64,000 nucleotides of DNA from Asterochloris sp. CNOR1 (taxonomy: Eukaryota > Chlorophyta > Trebouxiophyceae > Trebouxiales > Trebouxiaceae). Positions 23,001 through 35,100 of this stretch are shown here, one piece after another. The notes under the pieces were generated by a model. The model was given only the letters and a program-made list of their open reading frames with translations. It searched no databases and was not told the DNA's origin. Made by a program: the position numbers and the translations under genes. Within the stretch, counting starts at the first letter, position 1. Each line of letters begins with the position of its first letter. Location of the stretch: positions 1,612,001 through 1,676,000 of the forward strand of contig OZ017746.1 of assembly GCA_963969365.1 (NCBI GenBank), in the 5' to 3' direction.

Positions 23001-26000
23001 TGTGCCACTCAGATAGCCCACGGCAACAGCCTCGCTAGCAGCATGATTACCTTGACTACAGGGGTGGGCCAGCCAGCCCCTTGTGCATAGCTCAGCCCCT
23101 CTTGCCAGTAGCAGCAGCTCAAGCAGCTAATAGCCAAGGCAGCTGGGCGTGATGCTGATGCAGCCACCGAGCAAGTCTCCAACCTGCAGACTGGTAGTCT
23201 CCTTATTGAGAAGCCGTCCTCCCTGACACCCTCAAGCAGGGTACCCTCAGCTCTCTGTTGTCTCGAGCCTCACCTATGATCTTGTGCAGGCACACCATGC
23301 GAGAGTGGGTCATTGTCTTAATCACATCTAAGGCTCGCACAGCAGGGGACAGCTGGCCCTTGATGTTACTCAGGCATGTCAAGCATGGGGCAACAGGCAC
23401 CTTGAGAGGCTGCCTTGTCCAGAGCCACAAGCTTGGCAATGATCCTCTGCAGGCATGAAAGGACGCAGCCTCTCAAATGACAGTCATCTGTTGGCATGTT
23501 CCTCCTTCCACGGGCGGAGAAACTGAGGCTCACCGATGATCTCATACAGGCAGATCACGTGGGGGTGGTGCAGTGTCTTCATCACGTCGAGCTCCTTGTT
23601 GACATTATCCTGCTCGCTACCCTTGCGTCCGCGCTGCATCATGCGGTTGCGCTTGGCAGAGCCGCGGGAGACCAGCTTGATGGCATACAGGTTGTGGTCC
23701 TCGCTGTTGAGGACCAGCTTGACCTTGCCGAAAGCGCCGCGCCCCAGGGTTCCCACTATGATGTACTGATTCACAAATGTGATGCCCTGTAGGCACAGCG
23801 GCAGCAGGGGTGACAAGTATCCAGCGTGAATGGATAAGGTGACGCCCTGCAAGCGTGACGGCAGGAGGGCTTGGTGAAGGGGCGCTGGGCACACACTGTC
23901 TGAAGATCAGCTGCTCCTTCACACAAAACCCGCCTTGGTGTGCCTGCAAGGCTTTCCGGCTTCACGAAGGTTGCCCTGCAGCGGAGTGAGGAGGGTTGAG
24001 CGAAAGTGCACCACACACATTGTCAAGGGCACAGTCCCCAGGTCGCCCAAGGTGATGGACAGGGTGACTGGAGGATGCGCTGGTTCACGACGGTGATGCC
24101 CTGCAGCGAAAACTGAGCCAGGCTGAGGAAACATGGTGAACTCTAGGTCCAATGCTTGGCTGCAGCCATGCTGCACCCTGGCAATGGCACCAGCTCCTGT
24201 TACCATGAAGAGATACTGCATCTGTGCTGGGCTGTGGCAGGGTCGACCAACATGAGCAACCCTCAGCTGCGCTTATATCTGAAAGCAAGGGCCTGGTCTC
24301 GAAGGATTCAGTCAGTGGGATCTAGTTGGCAGTGAACAAGATTACAGACCCGGCATGGCAGTACTGCCAGCACAAGCCATGCTGCGGTCAGAGACGTGCT
24401 GTGTACAGCTGGCCAACCATGAAAGGCGCTGTCTCATTGCACCAGGTGCTGGCAGTCTGTGCACCAAGCGCTTGCGGCAAGCCCATGGCTGCCCAACGCA
24501 GAACCAACAAAGACATGCAGCATGCCCAGGCGCCCCGCTGACCTTGAGGGTGTCCACATTCAGGCGGCTGGTGGTGCGGATGCGCGGATGGGTCTCAGGA
24601 TTGCCATTGATGGCATCTAGTTCAGCCGAAGAGGGGAAGGCGCCCACGGTGGAGCCCTCAGAGCCCAGGGACAGGCTCCTGGCGCTGGGGGGGCGTCCCA
24701 GGAGGGACTTGCGGATGCTGGAGCCTGCAGGGCACCACAGGCTGAGGCAAGTACACTGGCAACAGCAGGCTGGCAGCCCTCAGAGGCCAGCATCAGGCTC
24801 TCGCTGCTGATGCCTGCGACGTGCCACAGGGAGGCAAGCATCTGCACCCAGGCACAGCCACTCCAGGCCCCTTAGTGCCAAGCATCAGGGAGTCGGTGAT
24901 GGGGGCAGGATGTGGACACCAGAGCCTGCAGGGCGCCACAGGGTCAGGCAAGTGCATTGCAGCGCTTCACGATGCTTGCATAAAAGCTGCTGTGCACGCA
25001 AGTGCAATGCCCCAGAGATCTGTGAAACATGCAGCACAGGCTTTCCCCCTGGGTGGGGGCTCTTCATGAGCAGGCTCAAGACCGAAAGTCAGCCTGCTGC
25101 CTGCAGTGTCTCAGAGGCACCCCCGATGCATACAGGCTGGTCAGCCAGGATGTGCGGCGTGGCTGTGCACACTGTCAGCAGCAGGCTCCAGCCAGCCAGC
25201 CAGGCAAGTGCTTCATCAGCTCCTGCAGCCAACACTTGCTGCTCACCTGACAGGGGGCTTGTGAGCGAGCCGGCACGGGAGCTGCACTCTGAGCCTGAGT
25301 CAGAGAGGGAGCTCTGACTGTTGGAGCGGTAGATGGCTGCAGCTTCAAGAGCGTCGTCACCACGTTTCCTGCATGCGGAGGATGGGTTGGCAAGATCCTG
25401 ATTGAGTTGACAGCAAGACTTTGCCAGTACCTCTTAAGCCAGCACGGGAATGTATATTGGCTGGGCTCCTGCTGTGTCTTGCCGCTAGGCCCCTGAGTTG
25501 TGGAAGCAGCACAGGGCAACCCTTAGGCCAACTGGAGCACAGGCTGCAGGCAGAGCTGCACTGCCGGCCCCCCATCAGGTCTGCAGGTGGGCATACACCT
25601 GCTGCATGTGTGAGTGGCCCAGCTCAATGACAGGCAGGGCTGCAGGCAGAGCCCCTAGTCACGCCCTGCCAGGCTTGCTAGTGTGCGCGCATTTGCCCCA
25701 CGTCTGCTGCAAGTACCCGGCCCCTCTCCCCTTCAAGCTTGTCCCAGCCCAGGGCTGCATTCAGCTGCTGCCGCAAAGTTGCACTGGCCTTGCACACGCA
25801 GATCGCCCACCCCCAAAAGGCACAGCGTGTACCTGGTGCGCATGCCCGCTATCGTCCCCTCCTGCACCCTGCCCCTGGTGCCCCAGATTACTGCATACCC
25901 AGTCTCACGCAGCCAGACCAAATAGTGACACCCCAGCCAGCCAGCGAGAGCATACCTGCTGCACAAACGCAGTTGACCCCCGTCGTCAGTCGCTGCATCC

Positions 26001-27420
26001 TCTTCCAGCTAGCCATGCCTGAACAAGGCGTCCAGCTGCTGCTGCACACGGTTGTGCTGGCCGCACAACACCCACCCATAACGCCTGCACAATTATCTCC
26101 CATGCACTAGCAAGACCCTCCTTCGCCTCCCAGCCCTTGGCTGCCCCACAGCCACAGCACGCCCACTCTCATGCGGCCAGGCCAGCCGGTCAGGGCGCAC
26201 CTGCCACGCACGCGCCGTGAGCCGCCGCCCTCCCCCGCGCCGCCCTCCAGCTTGCCCCGCCCAAACACGGCTTCCAGCTGCTGCTGCACGGTTGCGCTGG
26301 CCTCGCAGCGTTGGTGCGTCTTGGAGGTCATCATCAGGTCCTCCCCCATGCGCTGCTCATTCTTCTGCCCCGGAGGGAGCAGGACTACCTCGCTCGCGCT
26401 GTGCTGCTTGGCCTGCTCGGGACGCTCCAGCTCCGCTGGGGTGGCACCTGTTGGCTCAATGGCCAGGGACCCCTGCAAAGGCAGCCAGAAGCTGATGCTG
26501 GACAACATGCTGCAGCAGGGGCTCCGTAGATGGTGTTTGCATGGGTAGATGGTGGCCAGGTAGCCCTGCACAGCGAGGCTGCCTGGCTAGCTAGAAGCAA
26601 AGGCTGGCAACTTCATCATGTGGCAGATGTCTGGGCGCAGGCTGACAAGTAAGCCCTACAGCTCCAGTTAGCACAGCAGCAGGCTGCAGCAGGCTTCTGC
26701 ATCAGAGCTGCAGCAGGCTTCTGCATCATCATCATCCTGGATCTGGCATGTGCACAGGCTGTTGAGCATGCTGTCAGGCTTGGGCATTGCAGCTGGCCAG
26801 GGAGGTCTGCACAATTGGCAGGCAGGCTCAGTCTTCTTCTTGTGCACAACAACATTCCAACTTAGCTCAGAGTGGCCCGAGCCTGCACCCGCGGTAGCTT
26901 GCAGCTGTGACTTGAGGCAGGAGACGTCGCTCATCGCCCTTGACTACGTGCTGCTGTCTGCTACCGATCCAAGAGGCGCATTTGACACACCAGCAGCTGT
27001 CTCATCAAGCTGCAAGATAGATAGCAAGCAGAGTAGAGGCGTCTTGTCTGCTGACCTTGCTGAGGCCCCCGAGGATGGACTCGGCGTCGACGCCGGCAGC
27101 CACCTTGGCAGCCACAGGGTTGACAGAAGGGCCATCATTGCCCTGCACAGGGCTGGCGGAATGAGCAGGCATAGTGCCATGGGCCATGGAAAGGGTTGGC
27201 TGACGGGCATGTCTCCAATTGGGATGCATGCACAGGCAGCAGAAAGGCAGCCGATTAGGACCGTCACTCAAGAGTCAAACAGGGTGCAGCCGATGAGGTG
27301 CTGTGTGCTATGGGGCGCCCCTCAGGTCAGCTGACCTGAGGCCCCTGAACAGCAGCCGTAGCAGCAGCGACTGCCCCTGCTGCGATGGTGGACTTCTGGC
27401 TGTTGGTGCTTAGCGTGTCC
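17064..27420 (-). CDS. Ser/Thr protein kinase (CaMKK/GRIK-like) with C-terminal cyclic-nucleotide-binding domain
   Basis: Large gene read downward. N-terminal Ser-rich exons (27.34-27.42, 27.07-27.22, 26.2-26.47, 25.25-25.37, 24.54-24.72 kb) include SSLSDSGSECSSRAGSLT and RPPSARSLSLGSEGST. The kinase N-lobe exon 23534-23786 has the glycine loop VGTLGRGAFGKVKL, the lysine in YAIKLV and helix C ELDVMKTLHHPHVICLYE. Exon 22821-22963 has the hinge LLMVMEFAEGGH. Next come HGDLKPDNILL, KISDFGSSR, VGTPAFLSPEV and DMWALGVCLYMMLYG (21.4-21.9 kb), then LILRLLHKDPDQRATMQEAM (20.7-20.93 kb). Helix C and the catalytic core most resemble CaMKK and plant SnRK1-activating kinases. Downstream exons form a cyclic-nucleotide-binding fold: LSPLFRQQTFKAGEHLANQ, HIIFFIEQGQVQVAYEG and VTLRGPGEFISEISLLQGD. 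A final coiled coil (ELLKLQTLEKIAGYEKELE) ends at 17064. The phosphate-binding Arg is not obvious, so ligand binding is uncertain. The start is unresolved, and the 26-27.4 kb exons could belong to another gene. Confidence 0.78.
19937..19947. repeat. G homopolymer of 11 bases
   Basis: G run in the intron just downstream (in transcript order) of the kinase gene's HIIFFIEQGQ exon. Confidence 0.85.
22430..22460 (-). pseudogene. Intronic echo of the kinase hinge-exon end
   Basis: About 30 bases nearly repeat the end of the real exon near 22830-22860: both contain the stretch tccctgaagt-cttgc and cacaccctc. On the minus strand the copy reads VTCKNFRD where the exon has VARKYFRD. It lies in the following intron and is too short to be a working exon, so it looks like a local partial duplication. 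Confidence 0.6.
23274..23332 (-). pseudogene. Intronic echo of the kinase helix-C exon
   Basis: The minus strand here reads LDVIKTMTHSRMVCLHKIIGE, a diverged copy of the real exon end (ELDVMKTLHHPHVICLYEIIGE, 23534-23590), and keeps the same donor-side context. It could be an alternative exon, but it lacks the glycine loop and catalytic lysine, so a decayed partial duplication is more likely. Confidence 0.6.
23768..24108 (-). repeat. Four related exon-edge units upstream of the kinase N-lobe exon
   Basis: The acceptor and first codons of the N-lobe exon (minus strand, CAG-GGCATCAC, coding GITFVNQ) recur in degraded form at about 23838-23860 (GVTLSIH), 23958-23985 and 24086-24108 (GITVVNQ). 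The first two units also share the flanking gcggcagcagggg-like bases. This looks like repeated short tandem duplication of a splice acceptor region. Confidence 0.5.
26683..26728. repeat. Tandem 22-bp duplication
   Basis: Two identical copies of gctgcagcaggcttctgcat plus ca, at 26683-26704 and 26707-26728, are followed by a short ATC run. It lies in an intron or spacer of the kinase region. Confidence 0.8.
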
Positions 27421-27429
27421 AGACTCTTG

Positions 27430-28018
27430 CCGCTGCTCCCAGCTAGCTGCGCCTCCTGCTGCCTGTCAGCCCTATTAGTGGTCACATGATCCCTGCATTA
27501 CATCAGCTGCTTTGTGGCCATAGCTGTTCCATAAGTGGCACCTCAGAAGGCCAGGTGTAGAGTGCTACATCAGTATTATGGCGCGCCTGACAATCCAGCA
27601 GGGGTCACTGACCAGGTTCCCTTGCAGGGCAAAAGCGTACCTGTCTGTGAGCACCTCTGACTGTGCCTGGGCAGGGGCTTGTATGTGTGTGCTGTGAAAG
27701 CAACCTATACTGAATCTGCCTACAGGGCGCAAAAAGCACTGCCCTTAGCAAGACACCAAACAGCGGATGACAGGGCTTGCGTAATGCCTTCCGGAACTTG
27801 CAGAAAGGGAGCAGTTATGTGTGGTCAATGCTCTGGTCAATTACACAGCACTCCCAAGCAGATCTGGCGTCCATTGCCTCAGGTTCATGTGGCACAGAGG
27901 ACCCACAGCAGTCTCAGGACAAGCAGACGTTAGGCCCATCGCAGCAGGCCTGATGCAACGCCTGGGGCCCACGAACTGCCCTGATCTGCCACTGTGAAAG
28001 GTCAAAGGCCTACCAGCC
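27430..28018. promoter_or_regulatory. Divergent 5' region between kinase gene and RFC5
   Basis: The region lies between the most upstream supported minus-strand exon of the kinase gene and the RFC5 start. A small minus exon (QSEVLTDR, ending about 27640) may lie inside. The rest should hold the promoter of RFC5 and possibly that of the kinase gene. No motif is clear. Confidence 0.35.
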
Positions 28019-30576
28019 ATGTCCCAGCCTGCTTCCACGAAGCTGAAGGGCAAAGCTACAGTTGGGCTAGACCGAGACGCACCTTGGGTAGAAAAGTACA
28101 GGCCCCAGTCTCTGGACGATGTGGCAGCCCACAAGGAGATTGTTGACACAAGTAGGTAACAGGCGCTGTCGTCTGGGGAGGCTGAAGCCGCAGACGCGTG
28201 ATCATGTATGCTTTTCTGGTGCAGTCAAGCGCCTCGTGAGCGAGAACCGCCTGCCGCACCTGCTGCTCTATGGCCCTCCTGGCACCGGCAAAACGTCCAC
28301 CATCCTGGCTGTGGCGCGGCAGATGTACCCCAGGCAGAGCATCGCAGGCATGGTGCTGGAGCTCAATGCATCCGATGACAGGGGCATCGGCATTGTGCGG
28401 CAGGAGATACAGGACTTTGTCAGCACGCGCACTGTGTTCAGGTGGGGCCTGCACACTGTGCATGGCTGGGGCTTCCCAGGTGGTTCTATTTGCATGAGCT
28501 GCAGCATTGCTGTGCACAGCCCTTGCCCAGTGCCTACCTTTTGCTTCTGCACTGTGCGGGTGCCATGCCCAGGATATGGCACCTTGCAGCTGGTCTCAGT
28601 GCAGCACACCCTTGCGCCTGGAGTGCCTGGGCTGCTGCTTGCTGTCTGGCTATGTTTTCAACCCCTTTCCCTCCTTGCAGCAACAAGCCCAAGCTGGTCA
28701 TCCTGGATGAGTGTGATGCCATGACAAAAGACGCCCAATTTGCGCTGCGAAGAGGTGGGACCCTCGTCCTGTTTGCCAATAAACTGCATCCGCAAATTAG
28801 CATTGCAGCTTCTGGCTGCTGTCAGGCTCCTCTGCTGCTGCATCTGATGGGAGCCCTCATCATGTCTGGTGCTGGCCGAGCCTGTGGCCCCGAGCTGCCG
28901 CACTGCTTGCAGCACCTGGCTGGCTTCCCAGCCATGAATGGTGCTGACTGCATGTAAGGCGTTCCAAGTGTGAGCTTGACTGACAACGCCAGGCTCTCCA
29001 CGCCGCTGGCTGCACCTGCACCTGGGCCGCTCCAAGCTGACCTGCTGTCATCATGCACCTTGCCTGGTGGTCACCCTTCCTGCCGCTGCCTGCAGTGATG
29101 GAGAAGTATGTGAAGAACGCACGTTTCTGTCTCATCTGCAACTATGTCAGCAAAATTGTGCCGGCCGTGCAGTCGCGGTGCACCCGCTTCAGATTTCCGC
29201 CTCTGAGGGCAGAGCATGTCCAGGAGCGGCTGCAGCACGTCGTCAATAACGAGAAGTGAGCTGACACCTGTGCAGAGCATGTGGCAATGCTGATGTGCTG
29301 CTGGCATTCACGCACTGTTGAAGACCAGGATGCAGCATGGTGCGAAAGTAGCATACACGAGCTCACGCCTGGAATGTTCAGCCTGTGCGTGAACAGCAGC
29401 TGTCTGGTTCCTAGCTGCTGCATGAGAGTCAGAGCTTGGTCTGCTGCTGCCTTGACTCTTTGTGCTTCTGTCATGTTGCACCACCTGAGGCTGTGTGGAG
29501 ACTTTTGTGAGAATGTCTTGTTCAGCCAAGGCTGGTCATCAGTTACTTTCTGAAAGTTGCCCTTGACATCTCAAGCAGGTGCCTGAACAAGGACGAGCTG
29601 TCTCGGGGATTCACCCCATCCTGTGCGCTGCAGTGTGCAGATAACACAGGACGGCATGGAGGCTTTGGTGGTGCTGGGAGCGGGGGACATGAGGCGCTCC
29701 CTAAACATCCTTCAGGTGAGACGCCTGGCCTCTTGAGTCTCATGTTCAGCGGCAGATGTGCTGGCAGGTGGCACCATTGCTGCAGTGCACATCCCTTACT
29801 AGCAGCGTGCTGTGGCGGCCAGGCTCTGCCTGAAGCTGCCAGCACCATCAGCAGCCTAGTGTTGACCTTCCACCCAGGTCCTTGCTCTGCTGCCGCAGTC
29901 CACTCACAGGGCTCCCTGCATTGACGCAGCCGCTCAAAAACTTGACCGACGACATGTCGTGCTGCCACAAACGCCTGATCACCTGCAATCCGTTGCTTTC
30001 AGCTCCCACTCAGCTTGTCCTCACCACAGCTTGTCCTGGCCCTGCTGCAGTCCACCCACATGGCTGCTGGGCGCATAGACGAAGCCACTGTGTACGCCAA
30101 CACAGGCAACCCCACCCCCGGCGACATTGAGAAGGTCTTCCACCTGCTTTGGAACGAGTCATTCACCGCCAGTTTCCAGGGCATCCTGGAGATGCAGGTC
30201 CTGAAAGGGCTGGCGCTCTTGGACATTGTTACCCAGCTGCTCCCGTGAGTGCACAAGTTCGGGGGGGGGGGCAGATGTTGACCTGCAGATATTGCAAGCG
30301 CTGGAGCATCTGGACACTGTTGCCCAGCTGGCTTAATGCCAACAAGCAGGGCATGTAACCACCAGCAGGCGCAGTGCACTTAGAGGGCGAGTGTTTGCCT
30401 GCAGGTGGGTGTACATTCTAAAGGGAGTACCGCCAGAGGCAACCATTGATCTTGTGGAGAAGCTTGCTGATGTGGAGTACAGGCTGGCCTTTGGCACCAA
30501 TGAGAAGCTGCAGCTTGGCTCTCTTGTAGGCGCATTTGTGCAAGCCAAGCATGCAACTTATGGGCAGTCAGAGTAG
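28019..30576 (+). CDS. RFC5: Replication factor C subunit 5 (plant/yeast RFC3)
   Basis: Small AAA+ subunit of the RFC clamp loader, which opens PCNA and loads it onto primed DNA in the nucleus. Seven exons rejoin in frame: 28019-28151, 28225-28441, 28681-28754, 29096-29255, 29634-29715, 30051-30244 and 30405-30576. Visible motifs are WVEKYRPQSLDDV, Walker A YGPPGTGKTSTILA, LELNASDDRGIGIVRQEI, Walker B KLVILDECDAM, sensor 1 ARFCLICNYVSKIVPA with the SRC box QSRCTRFRFPP, sensor 2 GAGDMRRSLNILQ, and the collar helices EYRLAFGTNEKLQLGSLVGAF. Walker B reads DECD where human RFC5 has DEAD. Every exon join keeps the family sequence, including the split codon in EIVDTIKRL. The protein is full length at about 344 residues. 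Confidence 0.95.
30261..30271. repeat. G homopolymer of 11 bases
   Basis: It lies just after the donor of RFC5 intron 6. Confidence 0.85.
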
Positions 30577-30945
30577 GCATTGTGAGTAAACTCTGCAGCA
30601 GCCTCTCCGGCTCTGTTTCCCTCCTGACATTCATCTTTCATTGAACATTTCATGTAGCTTTGACCCTTGTTTGATGAGGAAAGTGCCCATTTTTGTCAAC
30701 AAGGCAGTCAGTCCATCGGCATGGCATCACAGCTGCTCAGATCCCTGCAGAGGTCATGGCTCTTTTGAAGATGCCTTCTTGCAGTAAGGTTTCTGTTCAC
30801 AGCAAAGGCTCCTGTTACCGAGGCTTCCTCTTGTCAAACTCCTCACACCTCTGGAGGAAACTTAGCCTGCAGTTCAAGACAGTAGTACGTGCCTACTATT
30901 GCTCACTGCTGACACATTCCTGCATGACCCGCAGTCTGGTGCAGC
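30577..30945. other. Convergent 3' spacer
   Basis: Between the RFC5 stop and the stop of the minus-strand coiled-coil gene. It should hold both 3' UTRs; I see nothing else. Confidence 0.5.
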
Positions 30946-32048
30946 TTACATGTCATCTGTCCTTCTCTTGAGCATCTCCTCATGTGCCTGGACTTTGCCA
31001 GCAACCTCCTTCCTCAGCCTACCCATTTCCCTCTGTGTGCAGGCAGGCAACAGCTCACAGAGCATGACAGTGGCAGGGCGGCAGCAGGCAGGCATGGGGT
31101 TCTTCAGCTTGGCTCTGGGTCCCCAGCTGTCAAACTTTCCTCGGTTTGAGTTGCTCGGATGACCGCGCGCATTGCTGTCATGGCAACTCTGCAGCAGGCA
31201 GGCGCTGGCCCCTGTACAGGTGCCACTGCCAGAGCTGAGTTGTAGCAGGTTGCTGATCTTGCTTGTCATGCTGCCAGAGCAAGGCTGCGGCAAAATCTGC
31301 ACTGTGTGCTTCAGCTGACAAGCCAGATGCTGTCCAGACTCAACAATTGCATTTCCAGCTGACCTCCTTGCACTGGACTTCAAGCTCCAGCTGTGCCTTG
31401 TCCATCTTCAAGGGAAGTTGCGACTCCTTGGCCCACTTGAGCTCGCTGCTGGCGGTCTCAAAGGGGTTGTCTGCCTCTGACTGCGCCTGCAGTGCAATTG
31501 GTAGCATAAAGGCTGCCAGCACTTGGAGAGATGACCCTTTCAGCATCAGGGTGGCAAGGCTACCTGCCTCACAGCCTGGAGCTTCTGCAGCAGGTCCTGC
31601 AGCTGCCTCTCTGCGTGGGCAAGAGTTGGTGAGGACTTGGGCGCAGTCTGTGCGTGCATGCAGGTGAGGCTGCTCGCACCATGGGAGGCCACCTGCCAGG
31701 ACGCCTGCTCCAGCTGCCGGCTGATGTCAGGCTTTTGTCCATCATATTTGAAGCTGCTGAAGGTGCTTGCCTTGTACCTGCAGGCAAGGTAGAGCTACAG
31801 CACCTGGAGCAGCGGCCTGCAGAGGGCGAGGCGCAGCCGCTACGGAGCAGCACAGGCGCCTACATAGGCCGTGCAGAGGACTGCGCGCCACTCTGAGGGG
31901 CTGGCAGCTTGGAACACATAACGGTGAGCCTCACAAGCTCTGCATTTGGATGTGAGGGCCAGGAGCAAGTAATAAAGATTTTCCCTCCTATTTTCGATTT
32001 TCGTTCTTTCCCGAGATCGATAACATCGACGATGCTGGTGCCTTGCTG
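30946..32048 (-). CDS. Small coiled-coil protein, possibly with a PH-like N-terminal part
   Basis: Read downward, the first part (about 31.85-32.0 kb) contains RYVFQAASPSEWRAVLCTAY, which looks like the end of a PH domain (Y.FQA...EW..). The frame of the preceding strands is not continuous with it, so an intron or error lies there. Later exons are heptad-rich: RQLQDLLQKLQAV (about 31.57-31.62 kb), ELKWAKESQLPLKMDKAQLE (about 31.37-31.5 kb), and the last exon MGRLRKEVAGKVQAHEEML ending at 30946. These should form a coiled coil. I cannot assign a family. It is divergent from the CK1-like kinase (start 32169), so a shared promoter of about 120 bases is possible. Confidence 0.5.
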
Positions 32049-32168
32049 CTGCTCTGGTGCGGTCTTCAGGCTGGCTGATCCCCCGCACCTGGTGGCAGGA
32101 AGTGAGCCAGCCAGCTGGTGTGCCTGCTGCACTGACCTTGGATCATAGCAGCTCGTCAGGAGACTGCA

Positions 32169-35100
32169 ATGACATTTGTCTCCTCATCAAACCAGCAAGA
32201 AAATGCACGCGAGGTTCACTCCTGCAACAATCTGCACACTGAGCAAGAGCTCACCAGTACTTTCAGATCGATCAATGCTCGATCGTACAAGCTTGGCAGC
32301 GGTGGTTTCAGCATGGGTGAGCCTGAGGACTTTGTAAGGTTTGAGTGCTTCCAACCGTCATGCCTTCGCCAGCCAGAAATAGCTCAGGCCTGCAGACTGC
32401 CTGATAATAGCATGCCAGGTATGCAGCTGGCATGCAGCAGCACGCTGTATCTGCTTTGCTGGTGCAGTCGTGCTTGGGCGCTACAAGGAGCTTGGGACTT
32501 GGGTGGCACTGAAGCTTGGCAGCAGGCCCCTGAGTGACTGGGATGTTTGGCAGCTGCAGGGCGATCTCAAGGTGCCACTTCGCTGCAGGACTCTTGCATT
32601 GCAGCAAACCTGTAGCCTGGCCTGGCTGGCAGGAGACTGTTGCAGTAAAGCCTTGACAATGGCAGGCTGCATTTCAGCACCTCGCCGCATAGCATCCTTG
32701 GGCTCTCCAGCCTGACAAGGTGACCTGCTGTGTGCAGTGGACAAGCTATGTGAAGGAATGGGAAATCTACAATAGGCTGACAAGAGACAGTGCCTCTGAC
32801 AGCATTGCCAATGGCATACCCAGGTGAGGGCGAGTGCAATTGCCCCACTCTCTCAGCATGTCATGGTGAAGCAATGAGGCGCCATGTCCCTCTCTAGCGG
32901 TCAAATCCATGTAATCGTGCGGCAGTCAGGCTGCATGCTTTACTGTGCAGGATCTTCGAGTTTGGCTTGGTCAGGGGTCCCAATGGCATTCACACATTTG
33001 TCACCATGCAGCTACTGGGTGAGGGCCTGTGCTGTGCTTGTGTCTTTGGTCAAGGTGCCGAGCGGCTGCAGCTGTGGCTGTGCGGTATGGTGCTGTTCTT
33101 GAGCTGCTGGCGAGTTGCAGGACTCCAAGTGGCTGCATACTGTGTCTGCATGTGCACTCGGCAGGGTGTGGGGCCATCTGGCAGCCAGTACATGCTGCTG
33201 CCCTGCTTCTGCACGCCTCAAGTTGATTGCAGTAGTGCACTCTGCAGGCAAGGATTTGGAGCCGCATAACAGGCAGCCTCTGCCACTCGCTCAATTTGTG
33301 TCTTTTGGTCACCAGATGCTCAGGAGTGTCGCGTATTTGTGAGCCTGCTGAATTTGCAAAGTCAGCGAGCTGCTCACCAGCATGTATGCACACACAGGGC
33401 TGAGCCTGCCATATGCAGCAGCCAAGCCTGGTACTGCAGGCACAGCAAGGGTGTTCTGCATGGAGACATCAAGCCTGCCAACTTCTGCACAGGCCACCCA
33501 GCTCTCCAGGAGGCAGACAAGGTCAGCTGCTGCTCCCCTGCAATGCACTTCAGAGATGCATATACAGCCTGCAGCGGCCCTTGCTGCTTAGGCATCATGC
33601 GCAATGGTGTGCAGCAGACACCTGCATCCTGTGTAGCAGCACAGGGAGCAACAGCTCCTGTCCTGCCTTGGAGCATCCGCATGGCTTGTGTGCTTTGACA
33701 CCTGCTGCAGCCTGAAAGGCGCTTTGCATGGCTCTTAAGCGTGTTGGTAGCACAGCATAAGGAGGAGGCTGCTAAGCAGCTGATGGCTTCAGGTGTATAT
33801 TGTGGACTTTGGCCTGGCATACCGCCTACCTGATATGAAGCAGCAGGGGGTCAAAGGCGGGCAGGTGAGCCCATAGAGGCAAGCACTGTCAGACCACCAT
33901 GGTGTCGGTCCCACCTATTTGTCTGGCTTGACAGCCATGTGCCACTCACAACACATCAAATGATGACTGAGTATATGTCCTGCTTGCTTGTCAATGCGTG
34001 CTGAAGCACTTTCTCACAAGAAATGCACACACACAAGTCACCCTCCTGCAGGTGGATAAGTTTGAGGGCACTCCAGACTATGCCTCCACCGGCCAGCTGC
34101 TGTACAGGTGCTGCACCCCAAAGGTAGGCGGCACTGTTGGGCGGCTTGATATTGCCGCACATCTGGGAGCTTGACGATGCTGCATGCTGGCTTGGCGCCT
34201 CAGTGGTGTGCCTGCAAGTGGCAAGTATTGAGACAGAAAGGGTGCATATGATGATCCTTGCTGGGGGCGGAATGGATCCCCTCTACTTTGGCGTTCACTT
34301 GGTGCCCCCTCACAGGCAAGCTGCACCATGAAGTTATGTGGCACTCTCCATTCTTGATCAGGCCTCAGTCATGGGACAACGTTGGAATCCCGCCCACGCT
34401 TGGCTGCCCTATGGCGTGCCTGATACACCCCCTGCCTTTGGGCTCGTAACATGCTGCAGGACGATCTGGAGTCCTTGGCCTACACTCTGCTGGAGGTCTG
34501 CCTTGGCAGCCTCCCCTGGTGCTTAACGGCAGGCAAGGAGGTTGAAGAGGGGCACGACTGGTACAGCGCCCGGCAGCTGCACGGCATGGCGATTGAACGC
34601 ATAGAAGTGAGTACCCGGGCCCCATCATTCTTGAGGGCCTGCAGCTGCATGATGTGGCAATGGAGCATGTATACAGTAGCCGGCCCTGACCTGCATCCGG
34701 CCCAGCCACACCACCTCCTGACAACTGCCATGCCTGATGCTGAGCAGCTGCATGGTCAGTAACTCAGGTCAAGGTGGGCGCTGCCCTGCTCAACATCTGC
34801 GCAACACCCTGGCACCACTAGGTGCCGTCTGCCATGCATGATGTCAAGCAGCATGAGATTGCGCTGAATCTGACATGGAGCAATATGCAGCTTTCTGCAG
34901 ATGCAGTGGCACTTCTGCGTCTAAGTCAACACTTTAGCAGCATAACTTGCCAACTTGTGCGCTTGCCACTGAACTCCTGGAGCCTGAAGGCCTTTCAGTC
35001 TCCTTGCAGGCAATCAGCCACCTCAGGAAGCATAGGCAGATCCCTGAGTTCCTGTGCATCTGGCTGGATTACCTTGCAGGCTGGAAGCACGCAGAGGCGC

